DNA of 64,000 bases from RDYJ01 sp034931405 (GCF_034931405.1 NZ_JAYGHA010000002.1:231875-295874), one strand, 5' to 3'. Shown: positions 18,014-28,222, counted from the first letter of the stretch. The notes: generated by a model from the letters alone, not told the origin. Made by a program: numbers and translations.

Positions 18014-19459
18014 TTATTTCTGACAATTATCACAATGTCCACAACGCCAATTTTCAGCATCTTTCCCAAAACCAAAAGCAGTTAACAAAAACTGCCAACG
18101 ACATTTTTTAGTATGCAAATATTCACTCATTTGTTTAGCAGCTTGTAATTGCATTTTCGGCTGTTTTCCAGAGTTTGTAGAAATTGCATAATGAAAAGGA
18201 TCAAGCCATTGCAATTGGCCACTACTATGCAGTAAAGAAAGCGCATTTGCACCATCAGGAAATTGTTTAATTACAGATGTTACTTCTCCCTGTTGCGGTA
18301 ACTTTTTTACTAACTGTTGAGCTTTTTGTTGTTGCTTAAACATTTGTTGTTCAAAAAACTGCTGTCTTTGTTTATCTTCAGCATCTAAAAATCCCGTTGG
18401 TTCACTAATTAAAGTCAAGGCTTCTGCTGGTTTTCCATCTCTTCCCCCACGTCCTATTTCCTGCACATATTCAGATAATAAATGTGGTGCATGGAAATGT
18501 ATAACCCATCTCACATCTGATTTATTTATCCCCATCCCAAAAGCACAGGTACAAACTACAAAAGGTATTTTTCCACCTAACCAACTTGCTTCTACTGCAC
18601 GTCTTTCTGTTGCACCTAATCCTGCATGATAACTAGCAGTTTTATACCCTATTTCTGTTAACCACTCGGCTAAATTTTCGCTATCTTTGCGAGTTCTCAC
18701 ATAAATTAAACCTGCTTGATTTGGGCGATTTTGAATAAATTTTAATAATTGTTGTTTTCTACCTTTCGGAGTCCAAGCAATTTTAATACTAAGATGTAAA
18801 TTATTACGGTAAGGATTAAGTTTATAACTATCAGGTTTTTGTAATTGTAAAACATCAGAAATTATCTTTTGTGCTGAAGGATCAGCCGTTGCTGTAAAAG
18901 CTGCTAAACTAATTTTAGTCCCCGGTGGTTTTGATTTTAATAACGCTGGACGAACTGCACCTAAACGCCGATAAGCTGGACGAAATGTATCACCCCATTG
19001 AACTAAACAATGTGCTTCATCTAGGATAATGCAATTAATTTGTAATTGGGGATGAGATAACCTTTCCCACACCGGGGGACTGAGTAAAGTTTCTGGGGAT
19101 AAATATAATAATCTTAATTGTTGTTTTTCTAAAGCTTGCAAAGTTGCACGGCGTTGATTTGCAGGTAATTCACTGTGTAAAAGTGCGGCTTTTTGGTTGC
19201 GTTGACGTAGTTCTTCAACTTGGTTTTCCATTAATGCTACCAAGGGAGAAACTACTAAAGTTAATCCGGTTTTTAATAGTGCAGGAAGTTGAAAACAAAT
19301 TGATTTTCCTCCACCTGTAGGCATAATAATTAATGCGTCTTTTTGGGATAATAAACTTTTGACAATTTCTCCCTGTGGTGGACGGAAATCATCATATCCC
19401 CAGATTTGTTTTAATGCTGTTTTGACTTCAGTTAAAGAATTTGTAATTGGATTATTCAT
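18014..19459 (-). CDS. recQ: Short RecQ-type ATP-dependent DNA helicase
   Basis: Protein of 481 aa. Walker A is MPTGGGKSICFQLP, the DEAH box is ILDEAHCLVQWG, and helicase motifs V/VI are FGMGINKSDVRWVIHF and QEIGRGGRDG. The C-terminus ends with a zinc-binding CGHCDNC cluster. The family prototype is about 600 aa; the winged-helix/HRDC tail is absent, as in many short cyanobacterial RecQ proteins. It unwinds DNA in recombination and fork repair. The two genes that follow it in the listing (19487-20559) lie upstream in the same direction with a 27-base gap. Confidence 0.9.
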   Translation of the reverse strand: MNNPITNSLTEVKTALKQIWGYDDFRPPQGEIVKSLLSQKDALIIMPTGGGKSICFQLPALLKTGLTLVVSPLVALMENQVEELRQRNQKAALLHSELPANQRRATLQALEKQQLRLLYLSPETLLSPPVWERLSHPQLQINCIILDEAHCLVQWGDTFRPAYRRLGAVRPALLKSKPPGTKISLAAFTATADPSAQKIISDVLQLQKPDSYKLNPYRNNLHLSIKIAWTPKGRKQQLLKFIQNRPNQAGLIYVRTRKDSENLAEWLTEIGYKTASYHAGLGATERRAVEASWLGGKIPFVVCTCAFGMGINKSDVRWVIHFHAPHLLSEYVQEIGRGGRDGKPAEALTLISEPTGFLDAEDKQRQQFFEQQMFKQQQKAQQLVKKLPQQGEVTSVIKQFPDGANALSLLHSSGQLQWLDPFHYAISTNSGKQPKMQLQAAKQMSEYLHTKKCRWQFLLTAFGFGKDAENWRCGHCDNCQK

Positions 19460-19486
19460 AGTAATATTTAAGCCTAAATCATTATT

Positions 19487-19993
19487 TTATGCAGAAATTT
19501 GATTAATGCCTACTTGATAAATTACCTGTTCTCGTACTGAGTTTGCAGCAGCTAAAGCTATTTCTTCCCAATCACTAGCTAATAATAAAATAGCTAAAAG
19601 TGACTTTAATACATCCCGATTAGATATAAATTCTTCAACATTATATAATTCATCTTGCTTTAAAATATCTTGCAGTGCTGATAAAGCCGCAGGTTCAGGT
19701 AATTGTAATCTTTGAATCAAGGATTTTTGTGCTACTTCTAAAGCTGTTTTTTCCCCTATACCCAAATTCCATTCTTTTAGGAGTAACCTCAGTTCCCGGT
19801 TGAGTGATACGCGCAACTGTGTCAACCTTCCAAACATTCCCGGATTTTGCAATAAAGCGGGAATTGCTAAACCCCAATCTAATCCTGCTGTCACGTCGCA
19901 GTCGGTTTCATTTTCAATTTGAATTGCTGCTTGAAGGAATGCTGGGTTAAAAAGTAAATCAATAGCTTCAGCTACATTTTGGTTATTATTCAT
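19487..19993 (-). CDS. Hypothetical helical protein, operon with GNAT and RecQ
   Basis: An ATG at 20011 overlaps the previous stop codon as ATGA, but the ATG at 19993 (MNNNQNVAEAIDLLF) has a good ribosome site (AGGGAG, about 6 bases away), so I choose 19993, giving about 168 aa. The protein is predicted to be all helical and Leu/Ala-rich, with no recognised motif. It lies between the GNAT-like gene and recQ, all minus strand with tight spacing, so the three are probably cotranscribed. Confidence 0.7.
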   Translation of the reverse strand: MNNNQNVAEAIDLLFNPAFLQAAIQIENETDCDVTAGLDWGLAIPALLQNPGMFGRLTQLRVSLNRELRLLLKEWNLGIGEKTALEVAQKSLIQRLQLPEPAALSALQDILKQDELYNVEEFISNRDVLKSLLAILLLASDWEEIALAAANSVREQVIYQVGINQISA

Positions 19994-20007
19994 AATTACT
20001 CCCTGTA

Positions 20008-20559
20008 TCATTTTTGTAGTCGTAACATACCATATTCAAAATAGGTAAGATTCTCGTATTCTTCATCAATACCAAGATTGAACATATTTTGGTTTTCATA
20101 AAATCGTTCCGCAGTTGGAAGTGAATGCAGTCCAATTCTTCCACCATAACCTAACTCTACACTTCTGAGTCGTGCATATCTCAATAATGCAGTACCTACA
20201 CCTTTATATCGTGGTGGACTTTGTATTTCTTTACGATTCCAAGGAGCAGAGGTAATGTACTGGATATATACTAATCTTTGTCCAATTGCAGAGCGTGAAC
20301 CGTGTAATTGAGTTTCCACCATCATTAACCCTTGAGTACAACCTTCACATTCCAGCGCATACCCTTCTTGGTTGTCTTGTTTGCTAATATATCCCAGTTT
20401 AAATAACCAATCCCAAAACTTATCTTCTGCTTGAAAAACTCGTAACTCCTCGCGCCATAAGTTTTCATAATCATGGATGTGTTTTTGAGATAATTCAACA
20501 AGATTGGCGTTAACTGGTGAATTTTCTGTACCTCGATTTAATTGAATTTGTAGCTGCAC
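20008..20559 (-). CDS. GNAT-like N-acetyltransferase
   Basis: Starts at a GTG. The acetyl-CoA-binding pattern is YKGVGTALLRYARLRS (R/Q-x-x-G-x-G/A type), followed by GRIGLHSLPTAERFYENQ, the usual GNAT beta5/alpha4 segment. The 183-aa length fits a single GNAT domain with a helical N-terminal extension. The substrate is unknown. The stop codon overlaps a possible start of the next gene. Confidence 0.75.
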   Translation of the reverse strand: MQLQIQLNRGTENSPVNANLVELSQKHIHDYENLWREELRVFQAEDKFWDWLFKLGYISKQDNQEGYALECEGCTQGLMMVETQLHGSRSAIGQRLVYIQYITSAPWNRKEIQSPPRYKGVGTALLRYARLRSVELGYGGRIGLHSLPTAERFYENQNMFNLGIDEEYENLTYFEYGMLRLQK

Positions 20560-20739
20560 TAATACACCTTATCTGAATTTTTATACAAGTTGAGTTTATC
20601 GCTGAATGGGTTTCGTAGAGTGCATAAAAACATAATGTACCATTTTTAGGGTATTTTAATGTTACCAATACATATCACAAGGGTATACTAAAAGTATAAA
20701 TAATGCTATACTTATGAAGTTGTTATAGTCAATAAAAAT

Positions 20740-22113
20740 ATGGATTCATCAATAAAAGAAGATGTAAAAATTGAGGATGTTATTAAACTCTTAGAAAAAA
20801 TTACAAATACAACTGCAAAGTTAGACAATGATAAATATATTTTTGAAAAAAAGCTTACACAGCAACCAAAAATAGAACCCAAAGTTTCTGGAAAACCTCA
20901 AATATTACGTAAACCGCAAGCTCCTTTTTCAATAAGCCTAAGATTTTCTAGAATAGAAGAGATATTAAACACTTTATCCAATAAAAGAATCACAGAAGAT
21001 AATAAGTATGAATTTTATGATGATAAACATTACGAATTGCTTGTAAAACGGGAAAATACAGCAAAATTACTTAATAGTATTACAGAAAAAAAGGAAGTTA
21101 TAATATTTCTTGAAGATAAATATAATAAATTAAAATATGAAATTTCTCCTATCAGCGATGAATATTTATTATGGATAATTTTACAACAAATTAAGCAAAA
21201 TATTTATACTAATTTATCTATAGGAAATAGGCAAAATTGGCCTATAAAGCAGCCAGAGGATAGCCATGAAATCAACATTTTTGATTATTTAAAACAGACA
21301 TCTAACAGTTATTTAACACTCAAAATTATAGCTGATAAAAAACTGTCATTAAAAGATTTTGATAACTTAACTTACACATTCTTATTTCAAATAGCTTATA
21401 ATAATACAGATTTGATATTTTATCCAGAAACATATTTAGAAAAAAATCCTATTAAAAGAAATTCATCAAAAGATGAAATAGATCCTCCTAAAAGATTGTA
21501 TAATAATGATTTAATACAACATTATTTGTTAGCAGTATCTGCAAAAGATCCTGTTGTAATATTTTTGTCTCATTATCATGTAATAGAACATTTTTTTGAG
21601 TCTGTATTTTATGATTACTTGAATCAAGAAATCAAGAAAATTATTACAAATCCGGGGTTTTCTTATAATCGAGAGAAGGATATTAACAAACTAATCAGCA
21701 TGGTTAAAGATTCTTTATCAGCAATTAATGGAGACTCAACTTTTAAGGAATTAGAAGCTTTAAAAATCTGTTTAAAACAATATATTAATTTAAGTCAATT
21801 GGAAAATGATATTAATCAGTTTGATTCTAATTTATTAAATTATTATAAAACAACAAAAGTTTCATTTTCTGGTTCTGGAGAGAATACTAATATAAATTTT
21901 CAAAATCAAAACAAGATTTATGAACAATTGGCTAACAGAATTTATAAGACTCGAAATGCTATAGTTCATAGTAAAGAACGTATTAAGGAAAAAGATTATA
22001 AAGATAAATATACACCTTTTGTAGACGACAGTGTATTATTTAGAGAAATTCCTTTGATACAATTAATTTCCGAACAGATTATCTTATCCACTAGTAATGA
22101 ATTCAAAATATAA
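20740..22113 (+). CDS. Hypothetical protein with HEPN-like RX4H motif
   Basis: Protein of 457 aa, Lys/Ile/Asn-rich and more AT-rich than its neighbours, which suggests acquisition by transfer. Near the C-terminus IYKTRNAIVHSKERI holds an R-N-x3-H motif typical of HEPN ribonuclease domains; a second candidate region is HYHVIEHFFESVFYDYL. HEPN domains are common in toxin-antitoxin and abortive-infection proteins, so a defence role is possible but unproven. It is transcribed divergently from the GNAT gene and followed by a DUF29 gene 37 bases later. Confidence 0.65.
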   Translation: MDSSIKEDVKIEDVIKLLEKITNTTAKLDNDKYIFEKKLTQQPKIEPKVSGKPQILRKPQAPFSISLRFSRIEEILNTLSNKRITEDNKYEFYDDKHYELLVKRENTAKLLNSITEKKEVIIFLEDKYNKLKYEISPISDEYLLWIILQQIKQNIYTNLSIGNRQNWPIKQPEDSHEINIFDYLKQTSNSYLTLKIIADKKLSLKDFDNLTYTFLFQIAYNNTDLIFYPETYLEKNPIKRNSSKDEIDPPKRLYNNDLIQHYLLAVSAKDPVVIFLSHYHVIEHFFESVFYDYLNQEIKKIITNPGFSYNREKDINKLISMVKDSLSAINGDSTFKELEALKICLKQYINLSQLENDINQFDSNLLNYYKTTKVSFSGSGENTNINFQNQNKIYEQLANRIYKTRNAIVHSKERIKEKDYKDKYTPFVDDSVLFREIPLIQLISEQIILSTSNEFKI

Positions 22114-22150
22114 TAAATATTAATTGTTAATCACAATTTCCACAACCAAC

Positions 22151-22573
22151 ATGGAAGAACTCTTAGAAATTAGACAACTCCTACAACAAGGAAAAATCAA
22201 TGAAGCTTTACTGTTAGTAGATGAATTAGAAGAAATGAGCCTTAGTGATAAAATCAATAAAATTGATAGTTATGGCGTAATTCTACTCATCCATTTAATC
22301 AAACAAAAAGCTGAAAAACGTTCTACCCGTTCTTGGGAAATATCTATAGAAAATGCAGTACGGGAAATCAATAAAATTAATAAACGCCGCAAATCTGGTG
22401 GTGTTTACTTGAATCAAATAGAATTAATGGAAATTCTGCAACAAGGATATCAAGTAGCACTAAAAAGAGCAGCTTTAGAAGCTTTTGAAGGACGTTATGA
22501 AACAGAAGAATTAGCAACTATGGTTAATGAACAAGAAATATTAACTCATGCTTTGGAATTAATTCAAAAGTAG
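22151..22573 (+). CDS. DUF29-like family protein
   Basis: The frame opens at a TTG at 22124, but the ATG at 22151 (MEELLEIRQLLQQGK) is the likely start, giving 140 aa. VDELEEMSLSDKINKIDSY and VILLIHLIKQKAEKR, then TRSWEISIENAVREI, resemble the helical DUF29 family that is frequent in cyanobacteria. Function is unknown. It lies 37 bases after the HEPN-motif gene in the same direction. Confidence 0.7.
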   Translation: MEELLEIRQLLQQGKINEALLLVDELEEMSLSDKINKIDSYGVILLIHLIKQKAEKRSTRSWEISIENAVREINKINKRRKSGGVYLNQIELMEILQQGYQVALKRAALEAFEGRYETEELATMVNEQEILTHALELIQK

Positions 22574-22584
22574 TCAGAACTCAC

Positions 22585-22617
22585 AGATCCCCGACTTCTT
22601 CAAGAAGTCGGGGATCT
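22585..22617. terminator. Perfect hairpin between convergent genes
   Basis: A 14-bp perfect inverted repeat (AGATCCCCGACTTC / GAAGTCGGGGATCT) with a 5-base loop lies between the DUF29 gene and the convergent leuA. There is no T run on either side. It may act as a bidirectional terminator, but its sequence is of the dispersed palindromic type common in cyanobacteria. Confidence 0.6.
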
Positions 22618-22632
22618 AGGGTATATATGTTA

Positions 22633-24225
22633 TTATGCTGTCACTTCTTCCTTAACTTCCTTCTGCAATGCTGAATACAACCTATTCAGTGCATTCACAT
22701 AAGCCTGAGCCGATGCCACAATGATGTCTGTATTTGCTGCATGACCGGAAAATACACGGGATTCATGGCGTAAGCGAATCGTGACTTCCCCTAAAGCATC
22801 TATTCCACCTGTCACCGATTGCACTGAAAACTCAATCAATTCATTAGGTACATTCACTACTCGATTGATGGCTTTATAAACCGCATCTACTGGACCTGTA
22901 CCAATAGCTGCATCGGTTAATTCTTTACCTTCGGGAGTGCGAAGTGTCACTGTAGCAGTTGGTTGAGTGTTGCTACCGCAGGAAACCTGTACTAATTCAA
23001 CTTTAAATAAATCTGGTGCTTGTTGGATTTCGTCGTTAACAATAGCCTCTAAATCCCAATCAGAGATTTCTTTCTTTTTGTCTGCGACTTCTTTAAAGCG
23101 AACAAAGGCTTTATTGAGGTCATTGTCTGATAATTCAAAACCCAATTCTCTCAAGCGAGTACCAAAGGCATTTCTACCAGAATGTTTACCCAAAACGATT
23201 TGATTGTCTGTTAAACCAATCAATTGGGCATCCATAATCTCATAAGTGAGCTTATTTTTTAACACTCCATCTTGGTGAATTCCCGATTCGTGTGCAAAAG
23301 CATTTGCACCGACAATGGCTTTATTTGGTTGCACCAACATTCCTGTCAAGTTGGAAACCAGACGGGAGGTTTTATAAATTTGTTTGGTGTCAATATTAGT
23401 TAATGATGCTTCAGAATCAGCAGGTCTACCAAAGAAGGGGTTAAAATATTGCCGTCTGACGTGCAGTGCCATTACTAACTCTTCTAAGGCAGCATTTCCA
23501 GCCCGTTCTCCTATACCATTAATGGTACATTCTAGCTGTCGTGCGCCATTTTTAACGGCTTCTAAGAAGTTAGCAACTGCTAAACCCAAATCATTATGGC
23601 CGTGAACGGAAATAATGGCTTGGTCGATGTTGGGGACGTTTTCGGTAATGCCTTTAATCATCTCCCCAAATTCGCTGGGGGTGGTGTAACCTACAGTGTC
23701 AGGAATGTTAATTGTTGTTGCACCAGCTGCGATCGCCCGCTCCAAAACTTGGTAAAGATATTCTGGATCGGTACGAGCCGCATCCATTGGCGAAAATTCG
23801 ACATCATCCATGAAGGACTTAGCATAAGCTACCATTTCTTCTGCGATCGCTAAAACTTCCGCCCGTGACTTTCGCAGCTGATACTGTAAGTGAATATCAG
23901 AAGTAGAGATAAAGGTGTGAATTCTGCCGTGGACTGCTGGTTTTAATGCTGCTGCCGCCGCTTCAATATCTGCTTTAATGGCTCTAGCCAAGCTACAAAT
24001 TACCGGACCATCTTCTGTTCCTATAGTTTGGGCAATTTTTTTGACTGCTTCAAAATCACCTGGACTAGCAAAAGCAAAACCAGCTTCAATTACATCTACA
24101 CCTAAACGAGCTAATTGTTTGGCAATAATTAGCTTTTCCTCTATGTTTAATGTCGCTCCCGGACACTGTTCTCCATCTCGCAGTGTCGTATCAAAGATGA
24201 TAATTCTGTCTGCTTGATTTCTCAT
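22633..24225 (-). CDS. leuA: 2-isopropylmalate synthase
   Basis: Protein of 530 aa at full family length. The catalytic TIM barrel starts with IIFDTTLRDGEQCPGA, holds the metal ligands in SVHGHNDLGLAVAN, and continues with QLECTINGIGERAGNAALEE. The C-terminal regulatory domain, the site of leucine feedback in the family, runs from about residue 395. It condenses acetyl-CoA with 2-oxoisovalerate, the first committed step of leucine synthesis. The neighbouring NYN gene shares its direction. Confidence 0.95.
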   Translation of the reverse strand: MRNQADRIIIFDTTLRDGEQCPGATLNIEEKLIIAKQLARLGVDVIEAGFAFASPGDFEAVKKIAQTIGTEDGPVICSLARAIKADIEAAAAALKPAVHGRIHTFISTSDIHLQYQLRKSRAEVLAIAEEMVAYAKSFMDDVEFSPMDAARTDPEYLYQVLERAIAAGATTINIPDTVGYTTPSEFGEMIKGITENVPNIDQAIISVHGHNDLGLAVANFLEAVKNGARQLECTINGIGERAGNAALEELVMALHVRRQYFNPFFGRPADSEASLTNIDTKQIYKTSRLVSNLTGMLVQPNKAIVGANAFAHESGIHQDGVLKNKLTYEIMDAQLIGLTDNQIVLGKHSGRNAFGTRLRELGFELSDNDLNKAFVRFKEVADKKKEISDWDLEAIVNDEIQQAPDLFKVELVQVSCGSNTQPTATVTLRTPEGKELTDAAIGTGPVDAVYKAINRVVNVPNELIEFSVQSVTGGIDALGEVTIRLRHESRVFSGHAANTDIIVASAQAYVNALNRLYSALQKEVKEEVTA

Positions 24226-24316
24226 TGGTTTTAGGTTGTTTAGTTTTGTTTGTGGGCTTAAAATACCTTGAACTTTATTTTTTAACTCTTGGCTTTGTAA
24301 ATAATTATTAATTTTA

Positions 24317-24838
24317 CTAAGCTTCAGTTTTTTCTATTTTGTCTCTGATATCGTTCAAGTCTATATATCTATCAGTAGCATTGCGTAGTTCTCTGGCTAT
24401 CATGCCTTCAGTTGATACAACTGTTATATGCGTATTCTTAGAACGTAATAGCTCGATTGCTCTTTCAAAATCCCCATCACCACTAAATAAAACAACTCGG
24501 TCGTACTGGTCTACTGTATTAAACATATCGACGACAATTTCAATATCTAAATTAGCTTTTTGTGAGTAACGACCAGAAACATCGTCATAGTATTCTTTGA
24601 GGATTTTAGTGCGTACTGTATATCCCAAACTAATGAGTGCATCTCGAAAACCGCGTTGATCTTGTGGATCTTTTAAGCCTGTGTACCAAAAAGCGTTAAT
24701 CAACGTTGTCTCAGACTGCTCATTCTTAAAGTATTCTAACACTCGTCGCGGGTCAAAAAACCAGCCATTTTTTTGTTGAGCATAGAACATATTGTTTCCG
24801 TCTACAAAAATAGACAGACGATTCATTGGCGAACCCAT
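24317..24838 (-). CDS. NYN domain protein (LabA/DUF88 family)
   Basis: Protein of 173 aa. Asp-containing PIN-like motifs are visible: IFVDGNNMFYA at the start and VVLFSGDGDFERAI in the middle, with TVVSTEGMIARELR after them. NYN domains are putative ribonucleases; the cyanobacterial LabA family takes part in circadian output in Synechococcus, which cannot be assumed here. A second ATG four codons in (MNRLSIFVDG) is an alternative start. It lies 91 bases upstream of leuA. Confidence 0.88.
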   Translation of the reverse strand: MGSPMNRLSIFVDGNNMFYAQQKNGWFFDPRRVLEYFKNEQSETTLINAFWYTGLKDPQDQRGFRDALISLGYTVRTKILKEYYDDVSGRYSQKANLDIEIVVDMFNTVDQYDRVVLFSGDGDFERAIELLRSKNTHITVVSTEGMIARELRNATDRYIDLNDIRDKIEKTEA

Positions 24839-25726
24839 AGAAATTTACACCTAAATAATAGATAAGAATGTAAGATTGAACAATAGATTATAGCAATTCT
24901 TAATCGTCAAGGTCGCTAATATCTATAAAAGTAGTTTTTTTTCATGTATAGGTTTTATCCTACCTCTGGCAAAGCATAAAATTGGCTAAAACATTAAATT
25001 TGATATTCTAGGAACTTAACTTATTTAACCTCCGACTCTTCGGAACACAGCCTCTGATCAAAATCTACCAATAAAATTGACTTAGTAATAGCATTCTGAT
25101 CTGGATATCAATCAAGTTTACTCCTAAAGAGGTATCACATAAGGTTTTGGGCAGAATATTAGGACTATGTGGATTAATATCCTGATTATCCTCCACATCC
25201 TACCTCCTTGCTACTACATTCAGCCTCTGGTAAAAACTTTTGCTCTCCGGCATTTTCTGGTCTCACTGGTCTCGCTGTGGTTTGGCGGCATACGAGGATA
25301 GGATATAATCTCACCGTAACCAATTGCAAAGGTAAATCTGCTCTGGGTCATATCTGTGCGAAAATCAGGGTTAGAAATTGAGTTATACACAAATTTAGGC
25401 AGTATTTAATACTACTTGATTAAGAGTTTGGTAGTAGTAGCTTGGCAAATTTACAAGGTTTTTTCTTAGACCTGTCCCTTATACCTACTTAGTTACGTCT
25501 TCACCTTTAGCTTTAATTAACAAACATTAAAATCGGATTTGTACGCAAACAAGTTTTCAGCAACAAGTTATCAGCAAATATGCTGGTGTAAGTTTAGTGG
25601 TATTTCCAGTTTATTTGAGAAAGGGACAAGATATTCATTTAAGTTTGATTTCAAGATGTAGATTATCGCTAAAACTGTGTGTAAATAAATAGCAGTGTTG
25701 TACTTAAATTAACCGAGTGACACAAT
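24839..25726. other. Long intergenic region upstream of the CHASE2 kinase
   Basis: 888 bases between divergent genes. It presumably contains the kinase promoter. On the minus strand a stretch around 25230-25400 stays open for about 60 codons without a start codon and matches nothing I recognise. No RNA gene or repeat seen. Confidence 0.4.
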
Positions 25727-28063
25727 ATGGCAGAAGAAATTACATCCAGCTTAACTAAAAAATCCGTCTCTGCTGCCAAGAGCCAGTTAAGTAACTTTAC
25801 CAAAGGAACTTTAACAGGATCATTGCACCAGCCTAAAATGATGGTGCGTTTTGGTCATCTCCTTGCTGGAACTTCGGCGATAGTAGCAGCATTTTTGAGT
25901 GCGGCTAGTGGAAATTGGGTACAACTCCTAGAAAATCAAGCTGTGACTGCCTTTTTTCAAATTCGTGGGTCAAAAGTGGCTCCAGAAGATATTGTAATTT
26001 TAGCAATTGATGATCAGTCTATATCAATTCCTGAACAATTTTATACGACCGATTCTCAAGAGTACAGCTACTTACAACCACTAAAACCTTTTCCGTATAA
26101 ACGTGCGGCCTATGCTCAACTGATCACCAAGTTGGTGGAAGCTGGTGCGCGTTCAGTAGCTTTAGATGTGGTTTTTGATCAGTCAAGTACCTACAGTGAG
26201 GCTGATGATCGACAATTTCAGGAAGTATTACAAAAATATGGCAGTAAAGTTACCTTGGCCGCAGTCTATGAAAATTTTACAACTCGTCATGGAGAATTTT
26301 GGCAACTAACGGAGCCGCATCAAAGCTTGCTTTCTGAGTCTGTGTCCATCGGTGCAGTAAATTTTGCACTAGACGTGGATGGTAAAATTCACCACTTGAG
26401 TAGTGAATTTTTGAACTCCATATCTCAAAACAATGCTCTCAACACTAAAATACCTTCCTTTGCAGAAGCGGTGTTAGCAGCAGCACAAATCAAGTATCCT
26501 CAACCTAAAGGCGATCGCATTTATTTTTGGGGACCTGGGGAGACATTCAAGACAATTCCTATTTTAGATGTGTTTGACCCAGTAAACTGGAACAATTCTT
26601 TGCAGCAAGGTAAGTTTTTCCAAAATAAAATTGTCCTGATTGGTGCTACGGCAAAATTAAGCAATGATTTCCATCTGGTGGCTAGTTCTGCTCATGAACG
26701 CATGGCTGGGGTAGAAATTCATGCTCATGCGATCGCTACTTTAATAGCTAATAAATCTATCGCTATAGCCATTAAAAATCCAATATTGCGAGGTTTATTT
26801 GTACTGCTGCTAGTAAGTGGTACGGCTGTGATAGTAACAAGAAAAAAACAGGGAATCCAGAGATTACTGTCAAGTATTGCCTTAGCTACTGTGTGGGGAG
26901 TAATTAGTTACAGTAGCTTTATTTATGGTCAATTAATGTTTCCCACTACAGTACCAATGATAGCAATATCTCTAACTGGGCTATATTATTTAGGCACTGA
27001 AGTAGCTAAGGAAAAAATTAACAAACAAAAATTATTACTCATATTTCAAAAACACAAATCTTCTGCTATTATTCAGGAAATTATCAGCCAACAAGAAGAC
27101 CTGCAAGACCTAATTCAACAGAAAGATTTAGAATTGAATGGTAAAATCCTGGGCGGACGCTATAAAATTATCAAAGTTCTTGGTGCAGGTGGATTTAGTG
27201 AAACCTATATTGCTGAAGATATACAACGTCCTGAACAACCACAATGTGTTGTCAAACAGCTAAAACCAGCTACTAGTAAACCAGAGAGTTTAGCACTTGC
27301 TAGGCGTTTATTTAGTGCAGAAGCAAAAACTCTAGAAAAATTGGGAATAAATCACCAAATTCCTCAACTATTAGCTTATTTTGAGGAAGATGAAGAATTT
27401 TATTTAGTACAGGAGTATATACTTGGTCATTCCCTGAGTAAAGAATTAATATCAGGTAAATCTCTAAACGAAAGTTCAGTTATTATCTTGTTAAAAGAAC
27501 TGTTAACAATATTAAGATTTGTCCATGAAAATGACGTAATTCACCGAGATATAAAACCTGCTAATATCATCCGTCGTCATTCAGATTGGAAACTAGTATT
27601 AATTGACTTTGGTGCTGTTAAAGAAATGAGTACCCAAATCATGGATAATTTAGAATCAACTGCTTTTACGATTGGTATTGGTACAAAAGGTTATGCACCT
27701 AACGAGCAATGTTTTGGTCGTCCTCGATATAATAGTGATATTTATGCTGTGGGAATGATAGGTATTAAAGCCTTAACTGGTATTTCTCCCCATGAGTTGA
27801 AAAGAGATAGTAATGAAGAAGTGAAATGGGTTGATAAAGCAATAGTTAGCGATGAGTTAGCAGCAATTATTAATAAAATGGTTTTGGATGATTATAAAAA
27901 GCGATATAATTCTACATTGGAAGTTTTAGAGGCACTAGATCAGTTACCTACTCCTCAAGATGAAATGTTGAGTTCAGAAAAAGACTATTCACTAGATGAT
28001 ATATCTGTTGTTGATGCCGACTCTCCCACCTCACCTTGGCCGGGAGATGCTGGAAAGATTTAG
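25727..28063 (+). CDS. CHASE2 domain serine/threonine protein kinase
   Basis: Protein of 778 aa. After one N-terminal hydrophobic segment, residues about 80-335 form an extracytoplasmic CHASE2 sensor (VILAIDDQSISI, PYKRAAYAQLI, VALDVVFDQS, VLIGATAKLSNDF). Three transmembrane helices follow (about 345-430). The cytoplasmic kinase starts near residue 478 with GAGGFSETYIAED, a Lys in VVKQLKP, the catalytic HRDIKPANII (Asp near 607) and DFGAVKE. This is the standard architecture of cyanobacterial CHASE2 kinases, which sense an unknown external signal. Confidence 0.93.
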   Translation: MAEEITSSLTKKSVSAAKSQLSNFTKGTLTGSLHQPKMMVRFGHLLAGTSAIVAAFLSAASGNWVQLLENQAVTAFFQIRGSKVAPEDIVILAIDDQSISIPEQFYTTDSQEYSYLQPLKPFPYKRAAYAQLITKLVEAGARSVALDVVFDQSSTYSEADDRQFQEVLQKYGSKVTLAAVYENFTTRHGEFWQLTEPHQSLLSESVSIGAVNFALDVDGKIHHLSSEFLNSISQNNALNTKIPSFAEAVLAAAQIKYPQPKGDRIYFWGPGETFKTIPILDVFDPVNWNNSLQQGKFFQNKIVLIGATAKLSNDFHLVASSAHERMAGVEIHAHAIATLIANKSIAIAIKNPILRGLFVLLLVSGTAVIVTRKKQGIQRLLSSIALATVWGVISYSSFIYGQLMFPTTVPMIAISLTGLYYLGTEVAKEKINKQKLLLIFQKHKSSAIIQEIISQQEDLQDLIQQKDLELNGKILGGRYKIIKVLGAGGFSETYIAEDIQRPEQPQCVVKQLKPATSKPESLALARRLFSAEAKTLEKLGINHQIPQLLAYFEEDEEFYLVQEYILGHSLSKELISGKSLNESSVIILLKELLTILRFVHENDVIHRDIKPANIIRRHSDWKLVLIDFGAVKEMSTQIMDNLESTAFTIGIGTKGYAPNEQCFGRPRYNSDIYAVGMIGIKALTGISPHELKRDSNEEVKWVDKAIVSDELAAIINKMVLDDYKKRYNSTLEVLEALDQLPTPQDEMLSSEKDYSLDDISVVDADSPTSPWPGDAGKI

Positions 28064-28089
28064 CAATCTCCTGACTCCTAAAAAATAGG

Positions 28090-28116
28090 TTGGGTTAACT
28101 CCAGTTAAACCCAACA
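28090..28116 (+). terminator. Hairpin after the CHASE2 kinase gene
   Basis: An inverted repeat (GTTGGGTTAACT / AGTTAAACCCAAC, one unpaired base) lies 27 bases after the kinase stop codon. There is no T run, so it is only a possible terminator or mRNA-end stabiliser. Confidence 0.45.
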
Positions 28117-28123
28117 AGGCTAA

Positions 28124-28222
28124 ATGTAGAACAAATTGCTCGTATACTTGAGTTAGATATCGAAGTCTTGAAACAAGCAATTAAAATCCTTCGTGTCGCT
28201 TATATCTCAGGACTAAAGCCAC
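28124..28222 (+). pseudogene. Possible remnant of an Rpn/DUF4351-type nuclease C-terminus
   Basis: An open stretch without a start codon reads NVEQIARILELDIEVLKQAI. This resembles the helical tail repeated in cyanobacterial Rpn-family (PD-(D/E)XK) transposase-like nucleases. It is short, and the assignment is weak. Confidence 0.3.

Noticed and set aside
25230..25400. A 60-codon minus-strand open stretch upstream of the CHASE2 kinase
   Set aside because: No start codon, no recognised similarity and a length expected by chance.
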